From assembly GCA_024305745.1 (NCBI GenBank), contig JAHRBS010000009.1, positions 1,426,001 to 1,490,000 on the forward strand: a stretch of 64,000 nucleotides of DNA, given 5' to 3'. Position 1 is the stretch's first letter. Every line of letters starts with the position of its first letter. The DNA comes from Polyporus tsugae (Eukaryota > Basidiomycota > Agaricomycetes > Polyporales > Polyporaceae). This document shows, piece after piece, positions 46,830 to 58,041 of this stretch. Both the position numbers and the translations under genes were made by a program. Below the pieces are notes generated by a model that had not been told where the DNA came from, did no database searches, and saw nothing but the letters and a program-made list of their open reading frames with translations.

Positions 46830-47405
46830 CAGCCCGGATTCTCGCCGATCATCGCGACGTCCTCCAAGCATCACGAAGCTTAAGTGACTCAAGTTCCTCG
46901 GCGCGATACACGTCCTCGACCGCTCGCTCTACGCCGAGGAGTTCCTCGGCGAGCTCTTGAAGATCGCATACGCCGAGCCGATCGAGTTCGTCTTCGATGC
47001 GATATCGACACGTGAAACCCAGGTGCTGGGATACGAGACCCTCGCAAACACGTATTACGAGGGCGGCTTCGTCAGCGTGAAGCCCCATTCGGCCCCGTGG
47101 ATCGCAGACAGGACCAAGGAGGACGACGGGAACTTCAAGCGGGTCGCGCGGGCGATCGGCGACCACAACACGCCGCAGCTTAGGCGGGAGATCTGTTGCC
47201 GCGTGATGGAGTGGCTTGCTAAAGGGCTCATCGTGATACGTACGCAATCGCTCTCAGCCGGGGGGTGGGTGAATCAAGCTGACGTAGAATGAGTCTCAGC
47301 CGAACCGGGTTGAGGTCCTGCCGAGCGGTATTCCAGAGTCTGAAGAGGATCAGAGACGGGCAGGTGAGCGGGACGAAGCTCGTTCGTTCGTTCTTGTGGA
47401 AGTGA
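46830..47405 (+). pseudogene. C-terminal half of a zinc-type (MDR) alcohol dehydrogenase/enoyl reductase
   Basis: Reads SSKHHEA, stop, then FLGAIHVLDRSLYAEEFL, EPIEFVFDAISTRETQ and RVMEWLAKGLIVI, which matches the NAD(P)-binding and C-terminal parts of medium-chain dehydrogenases of the fungal zinc-binding dehydrogenase type. A GT-AG intron (47240-47299) then gives PNRVEVLPSGI...VSGTKLV and a stop at 47405, so the end is well kept. The catalytic N-terminal half is missing upstream and a TAA/TGA breaks the start. I infer a truncated relic. It lies between hydrolases H4 and H5. Confidence 0.68.
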
Positions 47406-47598
47406 CTCCTTCAGCTCAGACTGTCAACGAAGGGGTATGACAAGTGTACATCATGCAGTTCGCTGACGTGAGGACGTGCACTGACCAGCGTGTGACACGC
47501 TTCAGTTGTTTGTATGGTACATTTTGTGACATGTATTCTCGAGAACGTCGATTTGGTGCAGTCGTCAACATATATCTCCACCATAACTGGCCCTGTTC

Positions 47599-48927
47599 TC
47601 ATAAATTTGCAACAAGGTTGGCAGCATCGCCAGGAGCAACTGCCAAGATGGCGTCCATCGCTCGCTCTGGCTCGTCCCAATGGACCTGTCAAGGAAGTCA
47701 GCGATGCAAGCTCCCGGCGCAGCCTGCTGAAGCTTCGCTCACGAAATGGTTCGCCCCTCGCAGCCGGAAGAACGTCACGTTCCGCAGGACAATCCCAGCC
47801 TTCCTGTCCTCCTCCAGCTCCCTCCGCATGTTCGCCTCTGCCAACGGAATAACCCACGGAGAACGGTCGCACCACACGTGGCGTACTTCGACGTCTCTCC
47901 ACGGGTCCCCCCTAGATTGCGCGCTGGCGGGTGGTAGACGCAGCGCGGACTTGCGGAGCACCGTAAATACCCCAGACTGCACACCGGAGCGCATGAGGAG
48001 CAGGTCCGAGCCACCTCGGGGATCGCCCGGCACAGGGTGGAACGTAGCCTCTCGCTCCTCTTGGGTCAAGATGCTGACGGTCGGGGGCGGGGAGGCGAGA
48101 TGGTTGTCGTATTGGTACTCTTCGGGCGTCTCTCCGTTGTCGAAGTACGCGCTGCACCAGACGGCGAAGCGTTCCATGACGTCTTGCCACGGGGTTGAGG
48201 GATCGTTGTGCGGGACGGTCTTGTTTGGGATAGGTGGGAAGCCCAAGACGGTGTAGGGAGCATCTAATTGTGTTCCAGCATCAAGAGCATGCAGGTAACT
48301 TACGGTGTTAGGTCACCGCTGAGTCATCGCTCGGTCGAGTCGGACACCACACGCACCGTAGAAGATCACACGCCGGACGTATCTGCTCAAATCCACCTGC
48401 TGCACAGGGAACGACGCGATGTTGGCCAAAAGAGACGTCATCCACCCAGTCCCGAACGACCACCCTCCAATCACGATGCCTCCCGTGTTTTCTTCGGGGC
48501 GAGCGGGAGGGATCTTGTGCTGGGCGACGAACTGGACGAGCAAGTCGTACACTTCGCGCGCTCGCTCTCGCATGAACGCGTGCAGCTTCTCTCGCGCGGC
48601 GAGCGGGTTGGTATCGACCTCGATGGCGGCGTTCAAGAGTACAGCCCGTTCTTCGAGGGTGTAGGGAACGGAAGCTGGAAAGTCTCGCCGGTTAACGAGC
48701 ACGACGCGCGCGTTGTGTTGGGAAGCCAGGGGGATGAGCTTCGAGAAGATGGCTGGCACGTGCAAGCAAAGTTAGTACGATGTCCTGTCACGCACAGTGG
48801 ATATGGAGATCGACTCACCACTGCTCCATGCGTAACCGTGCAACAAGACAATTGTCGTGTAGTTGACGCTGCCCTTAGGAGGGCCCGAATCGCTGAGTAT
48901 ACCGAGGGGAACAATAGCGTCAGCCAT
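47599..48927 (-). CDS. Alpha/beta-hydrolase H5
   Basis: Exons 48927-48819, 48752-48357, 48263-47743 and 47685-47599 give 370 aa. Motifs: IVLLHGYAWSSG, VNRRDFPAS, VIGGWSFGTGWM (GxSxG), RHVWCDRSPW with Asp, NHF with His before intron 3, VHWDEPERAMDAIL. Last exon is longer than in the others (87 nt). Exon 2 length (396 nt) equals that of H6, its upstream neighbour on the same strand, which suggests that H5 and H6 are a tandem pair. No signal peptide. Confidence 0.88.
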
Positions 48928-49342
48928 GCTGGGTCCAGCAGTGAGGCCTAGGGAAAACAGGTATGTACGACTCGGATGGTCACCTCGAATCGGTACTATA
49001 TACTAGTCCCCGCGAGGGTGGGAAATTGTAATGGATCTACAATACTTCCACCCTGCGCATGCGATCAGGTCCATCAGCGTCTTCTCTACGGGTTAGGGCC
49101 CGTTCGGCGCGGGTCTATGACTAGATATTGATGACGCCCAAACCCATGTAAGAAGCATATAATATTAACTTCTGAGTCGGGGCGGGGCCGGTGAAGGGTC
49201 CAGGGAGAACGGGTCAGTATCTTGCAAGACAGAGTTCTGCGAGCACGCGGCTTAGGGATACAGTGTCTGCCAGAAGAGAAGAAACCTCCCCATCCTGGGG
49301 ACTAGTGGGTGCTACGATATCTCCTGCTCTCTGTGTAGGCGT
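48928..49342. other. Spacer between H6 and H5
   Basis: 415 bp; a TACTATATAC motif near 49000 could be the promoter of H5. No gene seen. Confidence 0.4.
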
Positions 49343-50609
49343 TCATTCAAGGAATGCCTTCAGAGCGCGCTCAGGCTCTTCCCAGTGCACCTAGTACGAG
49401 AACGTGAGGATACGGCCGGATGTCGCAAGCCGCACCAATGTACTCGTGTGGAATACAGTACTCACCAAGTGGTTCCCACCCGGTAGCCGTGAGAAGGTCA
49501 GGGCCCGAAGGTGGCTTCCCGCCTTCCTCTTCTCTGCAATATCCTCCTGAAGGCACATCGCCGCCCACGGCATTGCCCACGGCGACGCGCCACACCATAC
49601 ATGACGAACTTCGACCGCGTCCCATCCATTCATACTACCATCTCCAGCGGCATGTAGACGCAGCGCCTCCTCGCGCAAAGTGGCAAAGGACCCGCTGAAC
49701 GCGCCTGCATTCATGAGAGCCGTGTCCGACCCTCCGCGGGGGTCGACCGGTACCGGATCGAGCGCAGACGCGGACTCCTCGGCGGTCAAAGTCTTGAAGG
49801 TCGAACGCAGAGAAGAGGGTGGCTTTCCGAGTTCGAGCGTGTCCTTGGTCTCGCCGTGCCTGAAGAACCCGCTGACCCAGACGTTGAACGCCTCTACAAC
49901 GTGCTCGGGTGGGATGGAGGGGTCGGCAAATGGAAGGTATCCACCATCGACTGGTGGGAATCCCAGAGCGAGGTAGGGAGGGTCTGGTGCATAATCGATA
50001 CGCGCCGTGAGCATGATTGTCTTCATAAATCCTAATGCGAGGGAGCACATACCGTAGAATACGATGCGGCGCACATACTCGGTCGGGTCCACAGCATCGG
50101 CGGAGAGTGGTGGAATGCCCGCGAGGAGCGCAGTCAACCAGGCCGTCCCGAGCGACCAGCCGACAAGCACGATCCCGCCCGAGTTGTCCTTGGGCCGAGC
50201 AAGAGGGACACAGTTGTCGGCAATGAAACGAGCAAGCAGCTTGGATATGTCGATTGCTCCCTCCTTCATGATCGTCATCACCTTGGGCCGTGCGGCGGGA
50301 ACGTCGGTCGTAGCTTCAAGTGCGGCGGTAAATAAATGCGCCCGCTCCGCCGGAGAATAGGGAGTCGCTCCGGGGTAGTCGCGTCTGTTCACTAGCACGA
50401 GACGGGCGTTTCGCGCGTGCGCGAGTGGGATCAGCTTTGTGAAGACGCCTTCACAGTATGGTCAAAAACGAGGGAGAAAGACTACAGCAGCAGGTGTACT
50501 CACCGCTGTGCCATCCAAGGCCATGAATGATGACGACGGTACTGTAGTCGGTGCTGCCTTCCGGCGCGCCGGAGTCGCAGAAGATGTGGAAGCGGGTGGG
50601 GCTCTGCAT
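49343..50609 (-). CDS. Alpha/beta-hydrolase H6
   Basis: Exons 50609-50504, 50448-50053, 49983-49466 and 49390-49343 give 355 aa, the shortest paralogue. Motifs: VVIIHGLGWHSG, VNRRDYPGATPY, VLVGWSLGTAWL (GxSxG), NHL with His before intron 3, VHWEEPERALKAFLE. The acidic-loop equivalent reads RHVWCGASPW, so the Asp seen in H4 and H5 is Gly here; if that Asp is catalytic, activity would be altered. An ATATAT element near 50676 lies about 65 nt upstream of the ATG. No signal peptide. Confidence 0.86.
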
Positions 50610-51599
50610 GATATAACTTTAATAAGTCAGGAGGCGTCACTGGGAGACGGAAGACACGACCGCTGCCTGGGACCTATATATCCAGTGTTTCCTCGAGGCC
50701 CGAGCGTTCATCTAAGCCAAGATAGTGGTCAGTATTCTTGATCAAACCATCCCCACTGATACGGGAACGTTCACGTGTGAGGGGTTTGGATGAGCCTACC
50801 CATTCTTGCCAAACCAACACCGCAATGGGGACCCTGAATGGTAGTTAGCGGCGCAATTCGAAGGCGCAGTATATGGGACCGTGGCGCAGTTTACGTGAGG
50901 GTGAGGCTGAAACTGACCGGTCAGAGCTCCGGTCATGGGCGATATTGTACGCCACTCGGATCACATCGAAGAACATGTATGCATCTGCGCGGCTTTGAAC
51001 GAACTGCAGTGACAGGACGGCGTCCTACGAGAATCCACTGGCACGGCAACACTGTTCTGGCAACCTATGCATCCCGGCATGTTTAAATCAAATATGGAAT
51101 AAGTACAAGCTATATGTGCTGGCTTGAGCATCAACCGTGAACCGAATCTCCCTTCGAATATCGGTAATGGAGATACGCACTTTGTTACTAAACGCGGACA
51201 AATTATATCCCCTAAAGACAGCTGAAGCATATCTTCGGTACATCCTCAGTTCGGTCTGGAAAAGTCCGCCAAGGATGCACTTCGGGTCTTCTCATGGCTA
51301 TTGGACCTGTATAAACTAAGAGACATGGTCAGAAGAGATACTCAACAAAGCATGAAGTCGAAAATTATTGGAGGATTGTAGGAAACGGACAAGATATGAG
51401 TCACTTTCCCCCTCAATGAACAAAGGAATCCTACCCACACCACGAGACAGTGCATGAAACACTATCGCGCAACACATGACGGTGTTTAACGTTCAACGTT
51501 CAACCGCCGAAGCCCATCCATCGTCGCTGTCACCAGTGTCGAAAATCTGGCGCCACGCAGCAGCGAACACGGCAGCAGAGCGCGGTCGTCAACATTGAA
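50610..51599. other. Spacer upstream of H6
   Basis: About 1 kb; no gene recognised on either strand. Confidence 0.5.
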
Positions 51600-52025
51600 T
51601 CAAACGACCGCCCTCCGAACATGGACAGTCATTTTCAAGTGAGGACGAGGAAGGATGACGTGATTGGTTTGGACGGACTGGCACAAGAAGTGGTTATCTC
51701 GCCCGTCCACCAGGGATGCGAGTAACCTCTGCTGCGATGCAGAAAGGTCGGACTCCGCCTGCCCTATGGTGGAGCCATCATGGGCCGTTCGGCTGGACAT
51801 CGCCCCAATGCGCGATCGAGGGTAGTCTCGTCGGTTGATCACGTGAACGCCGCACGAGCATAACTTAAGGGGAAACGCAGCTTAGCGAATACGTCTGACA
51901 TGGTGATAATACGAATAGTATAAGACATGAGAGAGCTTAAGAGGGTTACTCACCTATGCGCCAGAGAATCACGAAAGAGGATCAGCGTCTGGCAGGGGAC
52001 GCTGGAGTTGTCCGTGGCATGCAGT
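51600..52025 (-). pseudogene. Alpha/beta-hydrolase H7 relic
   Basis: Decayed paralogue of H1-H6. An exon-1 end (TLILFRDSLAHR, aligning with TTLVILHGYVWHSG) stops at a GTGAGT donor at 51953. After an intron-like gap, DVFAKLRFPL matches the exon-2 start (GIFTKLIPL) and, after a frame shift near 51845, VINRRDYPRSR matches VNRRDYPGATP. The frame runs to 51600 ending near VHVRRAVV, like KYVRRVV. The nucleophile region is missing. It extends the cluster to seven copies. Confidence 0.68.
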
Positions 52026-53872
52026 GGGAATGCGTTCTGGTCCGTGAAATTTGGGAAGGGAGGTCGATGACTCAAGGCGTAACTCCTACGTTACACGGTG
52101 AGGATGTTGATAGATTTCGCATGTCTTGTCTCCAATGAAATGGAACCAGTAGAACTAGTGGAACAAAGGCTGGAAGGGTTGTAAGTTCAATCCCCATGCT
52201 CCTAGTAGTACTTTGCGCAGATCTCCGGTAAGAGGAGTAACGTTGCTTCAGAGCATCCAGAAGCAATAACAGTAGTGCATTCCAGATAGGCTGATACACA
52301 GGAGAAGGAAGGGACTCGGAGCCTGAGGCCTGATCATGAGGCACGAGAGGTAAACAGGAGTTGAAAGTTGCGTGGCCAAGTTAGCGCTGAGCGCTAAGGG
52401 CCATTAGGGCAGGTCCGCCGCCTCGCTCGGGCTGGCAAGCTGCTTGTTCCGAGTCCGCGTCGACGTTGATTCCGCGTTTTTCGTGTTCCTCGAGCTCGGA
52501 GCTAACTCGAGTCGGAACAAGCTTCAGCCTTAAAAAAGGGCCTGAAGTGTATCGCAAGGTCATTTACCACCGTAGGCTCATTTACCACCGTAGGCATATC
52601 ACTTACCAACGGTCCACTCGTAGCACCCCCGGCCTCGAAACATCTCAATTACCGGTTGTACCGTGACTACGTTGAGGAGAGCGAATCCCAACTGCAGCTC
52701 GTGGCCAGCAGAAATGGCGCCCCCGATACAATACAAGTCAACCAACATTCAACTATATGTGCTGGATTCAAGAAGGGTCTCTGATCACGGTGAGTTCTGC
52801 GACCCGTCACCCTTTGCAATTGACAGGATCATATCGAGTTGAGCCCTAAGGCCTAAACTACGACATTAAGTCACACTGCACCACCGGGACGCCACTCAAA
52901 AGGCTTGGTCCAAGACGAGATCTCCCAGCGAACTCTATAACAAACATTAACGAGGTGTTATATGATCGTGCGACCGCTTACCTGCATCCCTGTACGAGAA
53001 GCCATGTGGACGATCGGTTGGGGCTCCCGAGGCCGCTCGATTTTTCCCTGCCGGTTTATCCGCGGCGTTCGCGACTACCGCACGCTTCGTCTCTCCGCAA
53101 GCGATGCATTTTGCTCGTTGGATACGGATACTCTCCGCCGCAGTCCTAGTACGTATGTCGCAGTCAAGCTCGAGGCACTTGTCTGACCAGTGTCTGTCGG
53201 TCATTTTTGTCCCGTCACGATTTTCAGGTCGCTTCTCCGGCGCTCCCACGCGACACACGAGCCTGTCTCGTATTCATCCTTGGTTACCCCACTCTCCTCC
53301 CAACCCCTTCTTTTCTTGCAAAACATCAGTGACACTGCTCTCGAGTTCAACTCTTCTGGATCGCCTCCACTAACTTAGCCTGTTTGTGGTTTGCAACGAT
53401 CCCTTACGATTTTTAACGCCGCCTTTCCGCCCGCCGCATAGAGGTGGGTGCCCCCTCGCCCGAGAAGCGAGCACGTCTTGCGCGTGCCACCTTGCCGACC
53501 TGACCAAGCCTTTTATTACATCACCCCCTCGACCTCGTGGATTCTGAAGCGAAGAGGAAACTGGAATAGAGTGCCGGAGGTGGGAGAAGCAAGCCATCTT
53601 TGCTTCTGCTCCCAGGTGCCATCCACCAAAAATACCAAGATACGCTCAGAAGTGCGGGACCGTGCGCCGTTTAAGACGCTCATGTTCGTATCATTTTGAA
53701 AACCGGGACATGCAGGGTATCTATAAAACTGGTGCGTCCGAGGTCGGTTAAGCGAACGGACCCCACTTCCTGTGCCACCATATAGCTCTCACGACTATCT
53801 ACTCTCTAGGCATCAGTTCCGTTCACGGTTGGTCGATAACTGGTGTATATAAGAGAGGGGAATTCGCTGGCC
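52026..53872. other. Intergenic stretch with short repeats before the MFS gene
   Basis: No gene recognised in 1.8 kb. An 18-bp unit TCATTTACCACCGTAGGC is repeated in tandem at 52560-52577 and 52578-52595. GCTTGTTCCGA near 52442 and TCGGAACAAGC near 52511 form an inverted repeat. TATATAAG at 53846-53853 is only 20 nt before the next ATG, too close for a standard leader unless that TATA is fortuitous. Confidence 0.45.
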
Positions 53873-55560
53873 ATGGACAGTCCAACGAAACTGGTTGGGG
53901 ACGTCGAGAAGCCGTCATCCTCTGCAGATTTCGCGTCGGCCGGCGGTTCGGAGTATGTGGTGGAAAAGCAGGCCGAACGAAGGTAAGTACATACTATCGG
54001 TGCGTGTCCGTTATCGAATGGGCCGCTGATTGTGCGTCGATGCAGACTAGTCAGGCGGATCGATACGCGCATCCTCCCTGCGGCGATGTGTATCCACCTG
54101 CTAAGCTCCATTGACAGGTCGAACATCGTAGGTGCATTTTTTTCCAAATCCTCCCATTCGGCGTCGCGCTCACCAGCTTCGTACCGCCGCTGCCAAGGGT
54201 AACGCAAAAGTCCTGAATCGCGACGTGGGGGACTCTCTAGTGCAGACACTCAAGATCTCCGACAAGCAGTACCTCGTCGCGCTCATGATCTTCATCGTCG
54301 CGTTCACCATCGTCCAGACGCCGTCGAACTACATGCTCAAAAAGTACCGGCCCTCGCGCTGGATGGCACTCATGATGTTCTGCTGGGGCGCCATGACGAT
54401 GCTCCTCGCCGCCGTACAGAACTTCAGCGGGCTCGTCGCGGTCCGCTTCTTCCTCGGGGCATTCGAGTCCGGCCTGTTCCCCGGCCAGGTCTACATCCTC
54501 ACGTTCTGGTACCGCCCCGAGGAGCGCGCGGTGCGCATCGCGCTCATCGTCGCGTGCTCGTCCCTTGGGGGCGCGTTCGGCGGTGCGATCGCGTACGGGA
54601 TCGGGCGGCATCTGAACATGGTGCACGGGCTGGAGGCGTGGCGCTGGCTCTTCCTCATTGAGGGCGCGCCGTCGTGCGCCGCGGCGGTGTTCTGCGCGCT
54701 CTTCTTCCCCGACTACCCCGAGACGGCCGCGTGGCTGTCGGACGCGGAGCGCGAGCTCGCGACGCAGCGCATCAAGGGCGTCGCGTCGCTCGGGCACGAC
54801 ACGATCACCTGGGCGGAGACGCGGGCGACGCTCACGGACTGGCGGCTGTACGGGCACTACGTCGCATACATCTCGAACTCGGTCTCGTTCTCGAGCAACT
54901 CGCTCTTCGCGCCGACGATCGTCGCGGGCTTGGGCTTCACGGGGCTCGACGCGCAGCTGTTCACGGTGCCGCCGTACGTGGTCGGGTTCGTGGTGACGGT
55001 CGCGGTGTCGTGGGTCGCGGACAAGTACGAGGTGAGGTCTCTGGCGACGTTCTTCTCGATGCTGATCGCCGGGACGAGCTATATCGTGCAAGGTACGGCA
55101 GAGATGCTTCCGGTTTGCCCTCGCTGGTTCACCTTGTCCTTCGATAGGTGCACTTCCCCCAGACGCGTTCGTGACGCGTTACGTGTTCTTGTGCTTCGCG
55201 CTGTCCTTCTCATTCGCCTGCAATCCGTGTTCGCTGAGCTGGCTGACCGCGAACCTGAGGAGCACCGGGGCTGCCACGCTCGCGATTCCGCTGGGTGTCG
55301 CATTCGGGCAGTTGGGTCAAGTCATTGGTGAGTCCAACCTATCTTGCATATATTCTTCGGCCTAGTATAACCCTGATCTCTGCCGATGGCCAATAGGAGT
55401 GTATATTTACAAGGATTCTGAGGCGCCCGGATTCCCGACGGGCCACTTCACCAACGCCGGCTTCCTCATCGAGGGTGCCGTGCTCATCATGGCCCTCCGA
55501 TTGTTCTATGTTTACAAGAATAAGGGACTCGCGCCTGGAGAGCGGAGATGGCGCCTATGA
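53873..55560 (+). CDS. MFS transporter, DAL5/allantoate-permease type
   Basis: Plasma-membrane proton symporter for organic anions (family includes allantoate, nicotinate, pantothenate and biotin-precursor carriers). Exons 53873-53982, 54046-54127, 54198-55092, 55148-55327 and 55397-55560 join in phase to 476 aa. Motif of this family at helix 1-2: LLSSIDRSNIGNAKV; then VQTPSNYMLKKYRPSRW, GLVAVRFFLGAFESGLFPG and TFWYRPEERAVRIAL, followed by IAYGIGRHL and WRWLFLIEGAP, all hallmark positions of DAL5 transporters. Twelve hydrophobic segments can be followed. C-terminus ends in a short cytosolic tail (NKGLAPGERRWRL). Substrate unknown. Convergent with DPH2, stops 316 bp apart. Confidence 0.92.
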
Positions 55561-55731
55561 GACCGTAGACGGATATTCTGCTTGGAGCTCTGTCGTTAGT
55601 GACTTAGTCTGCCAGAACCTTGAGCCTGTGTTACATGCTACCCCACCCTGCTCCAACATTTTGTATTCTCTCTCAGGCTGTGCTCCTAGCAGGCATGGAC
55701 TTGTACTTCTTGCCTTGTTGTTTCCTGCTGG

Positions 55732-55891
55732 CAGCTGTTGTCACTCCGTGCACCAGACTGAGGTAAGAACATCTTTAGGCTTCCATACTAGCAGACTCTG
55801 ACATGTATTTTACAGTTCGTGTCCCGCTAGGTATTTATACATTACAGCTGTTGTCACTCCATGCACCAGACTGAGTTCATGTCCCGCTAGG
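55732..55891. repeat. Short duplicated segments spanning the DPH2 stop codon
   Basis: CAGCTGTTGTCACTCC(G/A)TGC... occurs at 55732-55762 and 55845-55875, and GTTC(G/A)TGTCCCGCTAGG at 55815-55831 and 55875-55891. The second copy of the latter contains the last codons and stop of DPH2. Both pairs differ by one G/A change. Confidence 0.8.
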
Positions 55892-58041
55892 CCACTGCCC
55901 CACGTCTTCCGACACACGATGGTCGTCATCGTATCCTCGTGCAATACCGCTTCGTCCTTGCTCCAGCAGGCTGGGCGCATCCTGTCCGATCCGTGTCTCC
56001 AGCCCTTGGTAAGTTCTTTGATGTAGGAATTGTGCTGTAATTCCTGCCCGTGAGCGTCCTCTCCTATCAAGGGAAACGGGAAAGCACGCACCTGCCGCAT
56101 TATCCTCCATCCTGGACAGCGCGTCCTCCTGGTTGCGCAGGATAAGGGCTGAGGAATCCACATCTCTGTTGGATGCGCCCTCCTCTGTGCCTTGAGTTCA
56201 CAAAAATGACACGAGAAGCGAGGGGGAAGGGAGGCGATTGTCAGTTAAAAGCGAAAGCGGCGCCCTGGGGGCCATAAGAGGGTCATCTTACCGCCATAGC
56301 GCTTCACGTGCCTGTACTTCCCACTGACGAGCGAAAATACCGGCTGGTCCAAGTCTTCCGGCTCTCCTGATGAGCCGTCTTCGACCTCCGCAGCATCTGT
56401 CAGTTTCATCGTTGAACCGTGGACCATTTCAAGGTCCGAAAAGGGTCAGCGTGAAACCAGCCGGGGGAGAACGAAACAGATACGCACCCTCTAACCCTTC
56501 TGAGTCGAGCCCCTCCTTCTGCTCCCTCAACAGCTGCTGGAAGTCGAGCACGTACCGGCCCGTCCATGTCTGTGTCGGCTGGAGCGCGACCTCGAGCTCG
56601 TACGGGGTCACGATGGGGCAGAGGAACTCCTTGGCGTCGAGGAGACTATTCTCAGGGCACGCGACGAGGACGAACGCCTCGATCTCGAGGAAGTTGGCGA
56701 GCTTAGCGGGGTTGACCTTGCCGACGCTGATCGTGTACGACTTCTTGTGAGCGCGCTTGATGATCGTGCGCAGGTGTGCGATGAGTGGGAGGTAGCTCGC
56801 TATATGTAGATGGCCGGCGTGAGTGTGTGAGTATCACTCGAGGGGTGAGGGGGACGAAAGGGAGACGGACGTACCGACGCCGAGGGTGCCGACCAGAATG
56901 CCGATCACGTCTGCGTCGCGGGCCTTTTGGACGACGGCGTAGCGGCGCATGAGGAGCTTGTTCGTGTGTCCGGATTCCAGGCGTGCGAGGCCGGTCTTGG
57001 GATCGTATGTGTATACCTACCGTACCATGTATGAGCTGATGGTCGCACTTGTCTCCGAAGTGGAGACAGTACAAACCTCATAGGATGCATGTGTCAACAA
57101 CAGGTTTGTGACAGTCAGGCTCTCTCCGCCAATGTACAGGATGATGCTGTCCTCGGGGGAGGCTTCCGGCTCCGTTGAAGGCTGCACACCGGTTTCTTGG
57201 AGCTGATGTGGTGTTTCGTGTTGTTCAGAAGAGGCGGGTTGTGCAATAAAGGGAACGGGTGTGTGCAATATTCGGGTTGACGAAGGGAGTTTGCTCTTGA
57301 GTGTCGCAATGATAGCATCTGTGAAGCATCGATGGTTAGCGCGGTCACTATACGAGTGCATTTCAGCGCACCAGCTTGATGAGCGTAAGCTACATCGTAC
57401 TTCAGCACTACGCTGTGCTTCTCCGAGAGATTTGGTACGGCTTCTGCAAACTTGTCCACACAATGCGCGGGATCAACGGGCTTCTTCCCGAGCACATAGA
57501 TTATAGGCAGTCGCGCTGTCCTGGAAAAGAGGTAAGAACCTGAAGAAACGGGATCGATCTCGCGCAGAAACGCACTGACTCATGCAAGCATGACCGTAGT
57601 GGACCAACGCGTCTGCATCGACATGCTGCGCTGCAACCTCATCGACGCAACAACTGCCAGGGCGATTGAATTAGCTACGAGACCTAGTCACTGCTTCTCG
57701 GACATACCTCCCATATGACGTGTCCGCAAGTACATAGAATTCCCGTTCTTCTTTTGTCCGGGATTTGAGTGCCCGGAATATTGGAACAGAGTGGGGCAGC
57801 AGCTCGTCTGGGAACTGCAAAGCGATCTATAGAAATGTCTATGAGCATTCATTATTCATCAACGAAGCTGTGTACCTACCCTCTTGTAGTCTTGTTTCTC
57901 GACTTCTTGCACCGTTCGAGTGATCTCGTAGGTCTCCTCGAACTGGTCCTGAGGAAGAGTATCGGGAATCTCTTCCTCGAGATCTATGGTGCGAGAAATG
58001 ACATCTGCCCCAGACGACGAGAATGTAGTTATTTCTGCCAT
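55877..58041 (-). CDS. DPH2: Diphthamide biosynthesis protein 2
   Basis: Partner of Dph1 in the iron-sulfur radical enzyme that transfers the aminocarboxypropyl group of SAM to the target histidine of elongation factor 2, first step of diphthamide synthesis in the cytosol. Ten exons (58041-57880, 57836-57718, 57653-57576, 57520-57372, 57318-57077, 57016-56875, 56799-56488, 56396-56292, 56190-56092, 56043-55877) join in phase to 524 aa. Marks: [53 protein letters not shown] (cluster Cys), [55 protein letters not shown] (second Cys) and the C-terminal [15 protein letters not shown]. Length matches the family. Intact. Confidence 0.95.

Noticed and set aside
52560..52614. Possible CRISPR-like array
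   Set aside because: Only two exact units without spacers, in a eukaryotic genome.
54237..55091. 284-codon minus-strand ORF opposite the MFS gene
   Set aside because: Composed of Arg/Asp/Glu/His, the usual complement of hydrophobic codons in a transporter; the plus strand has family motifs.
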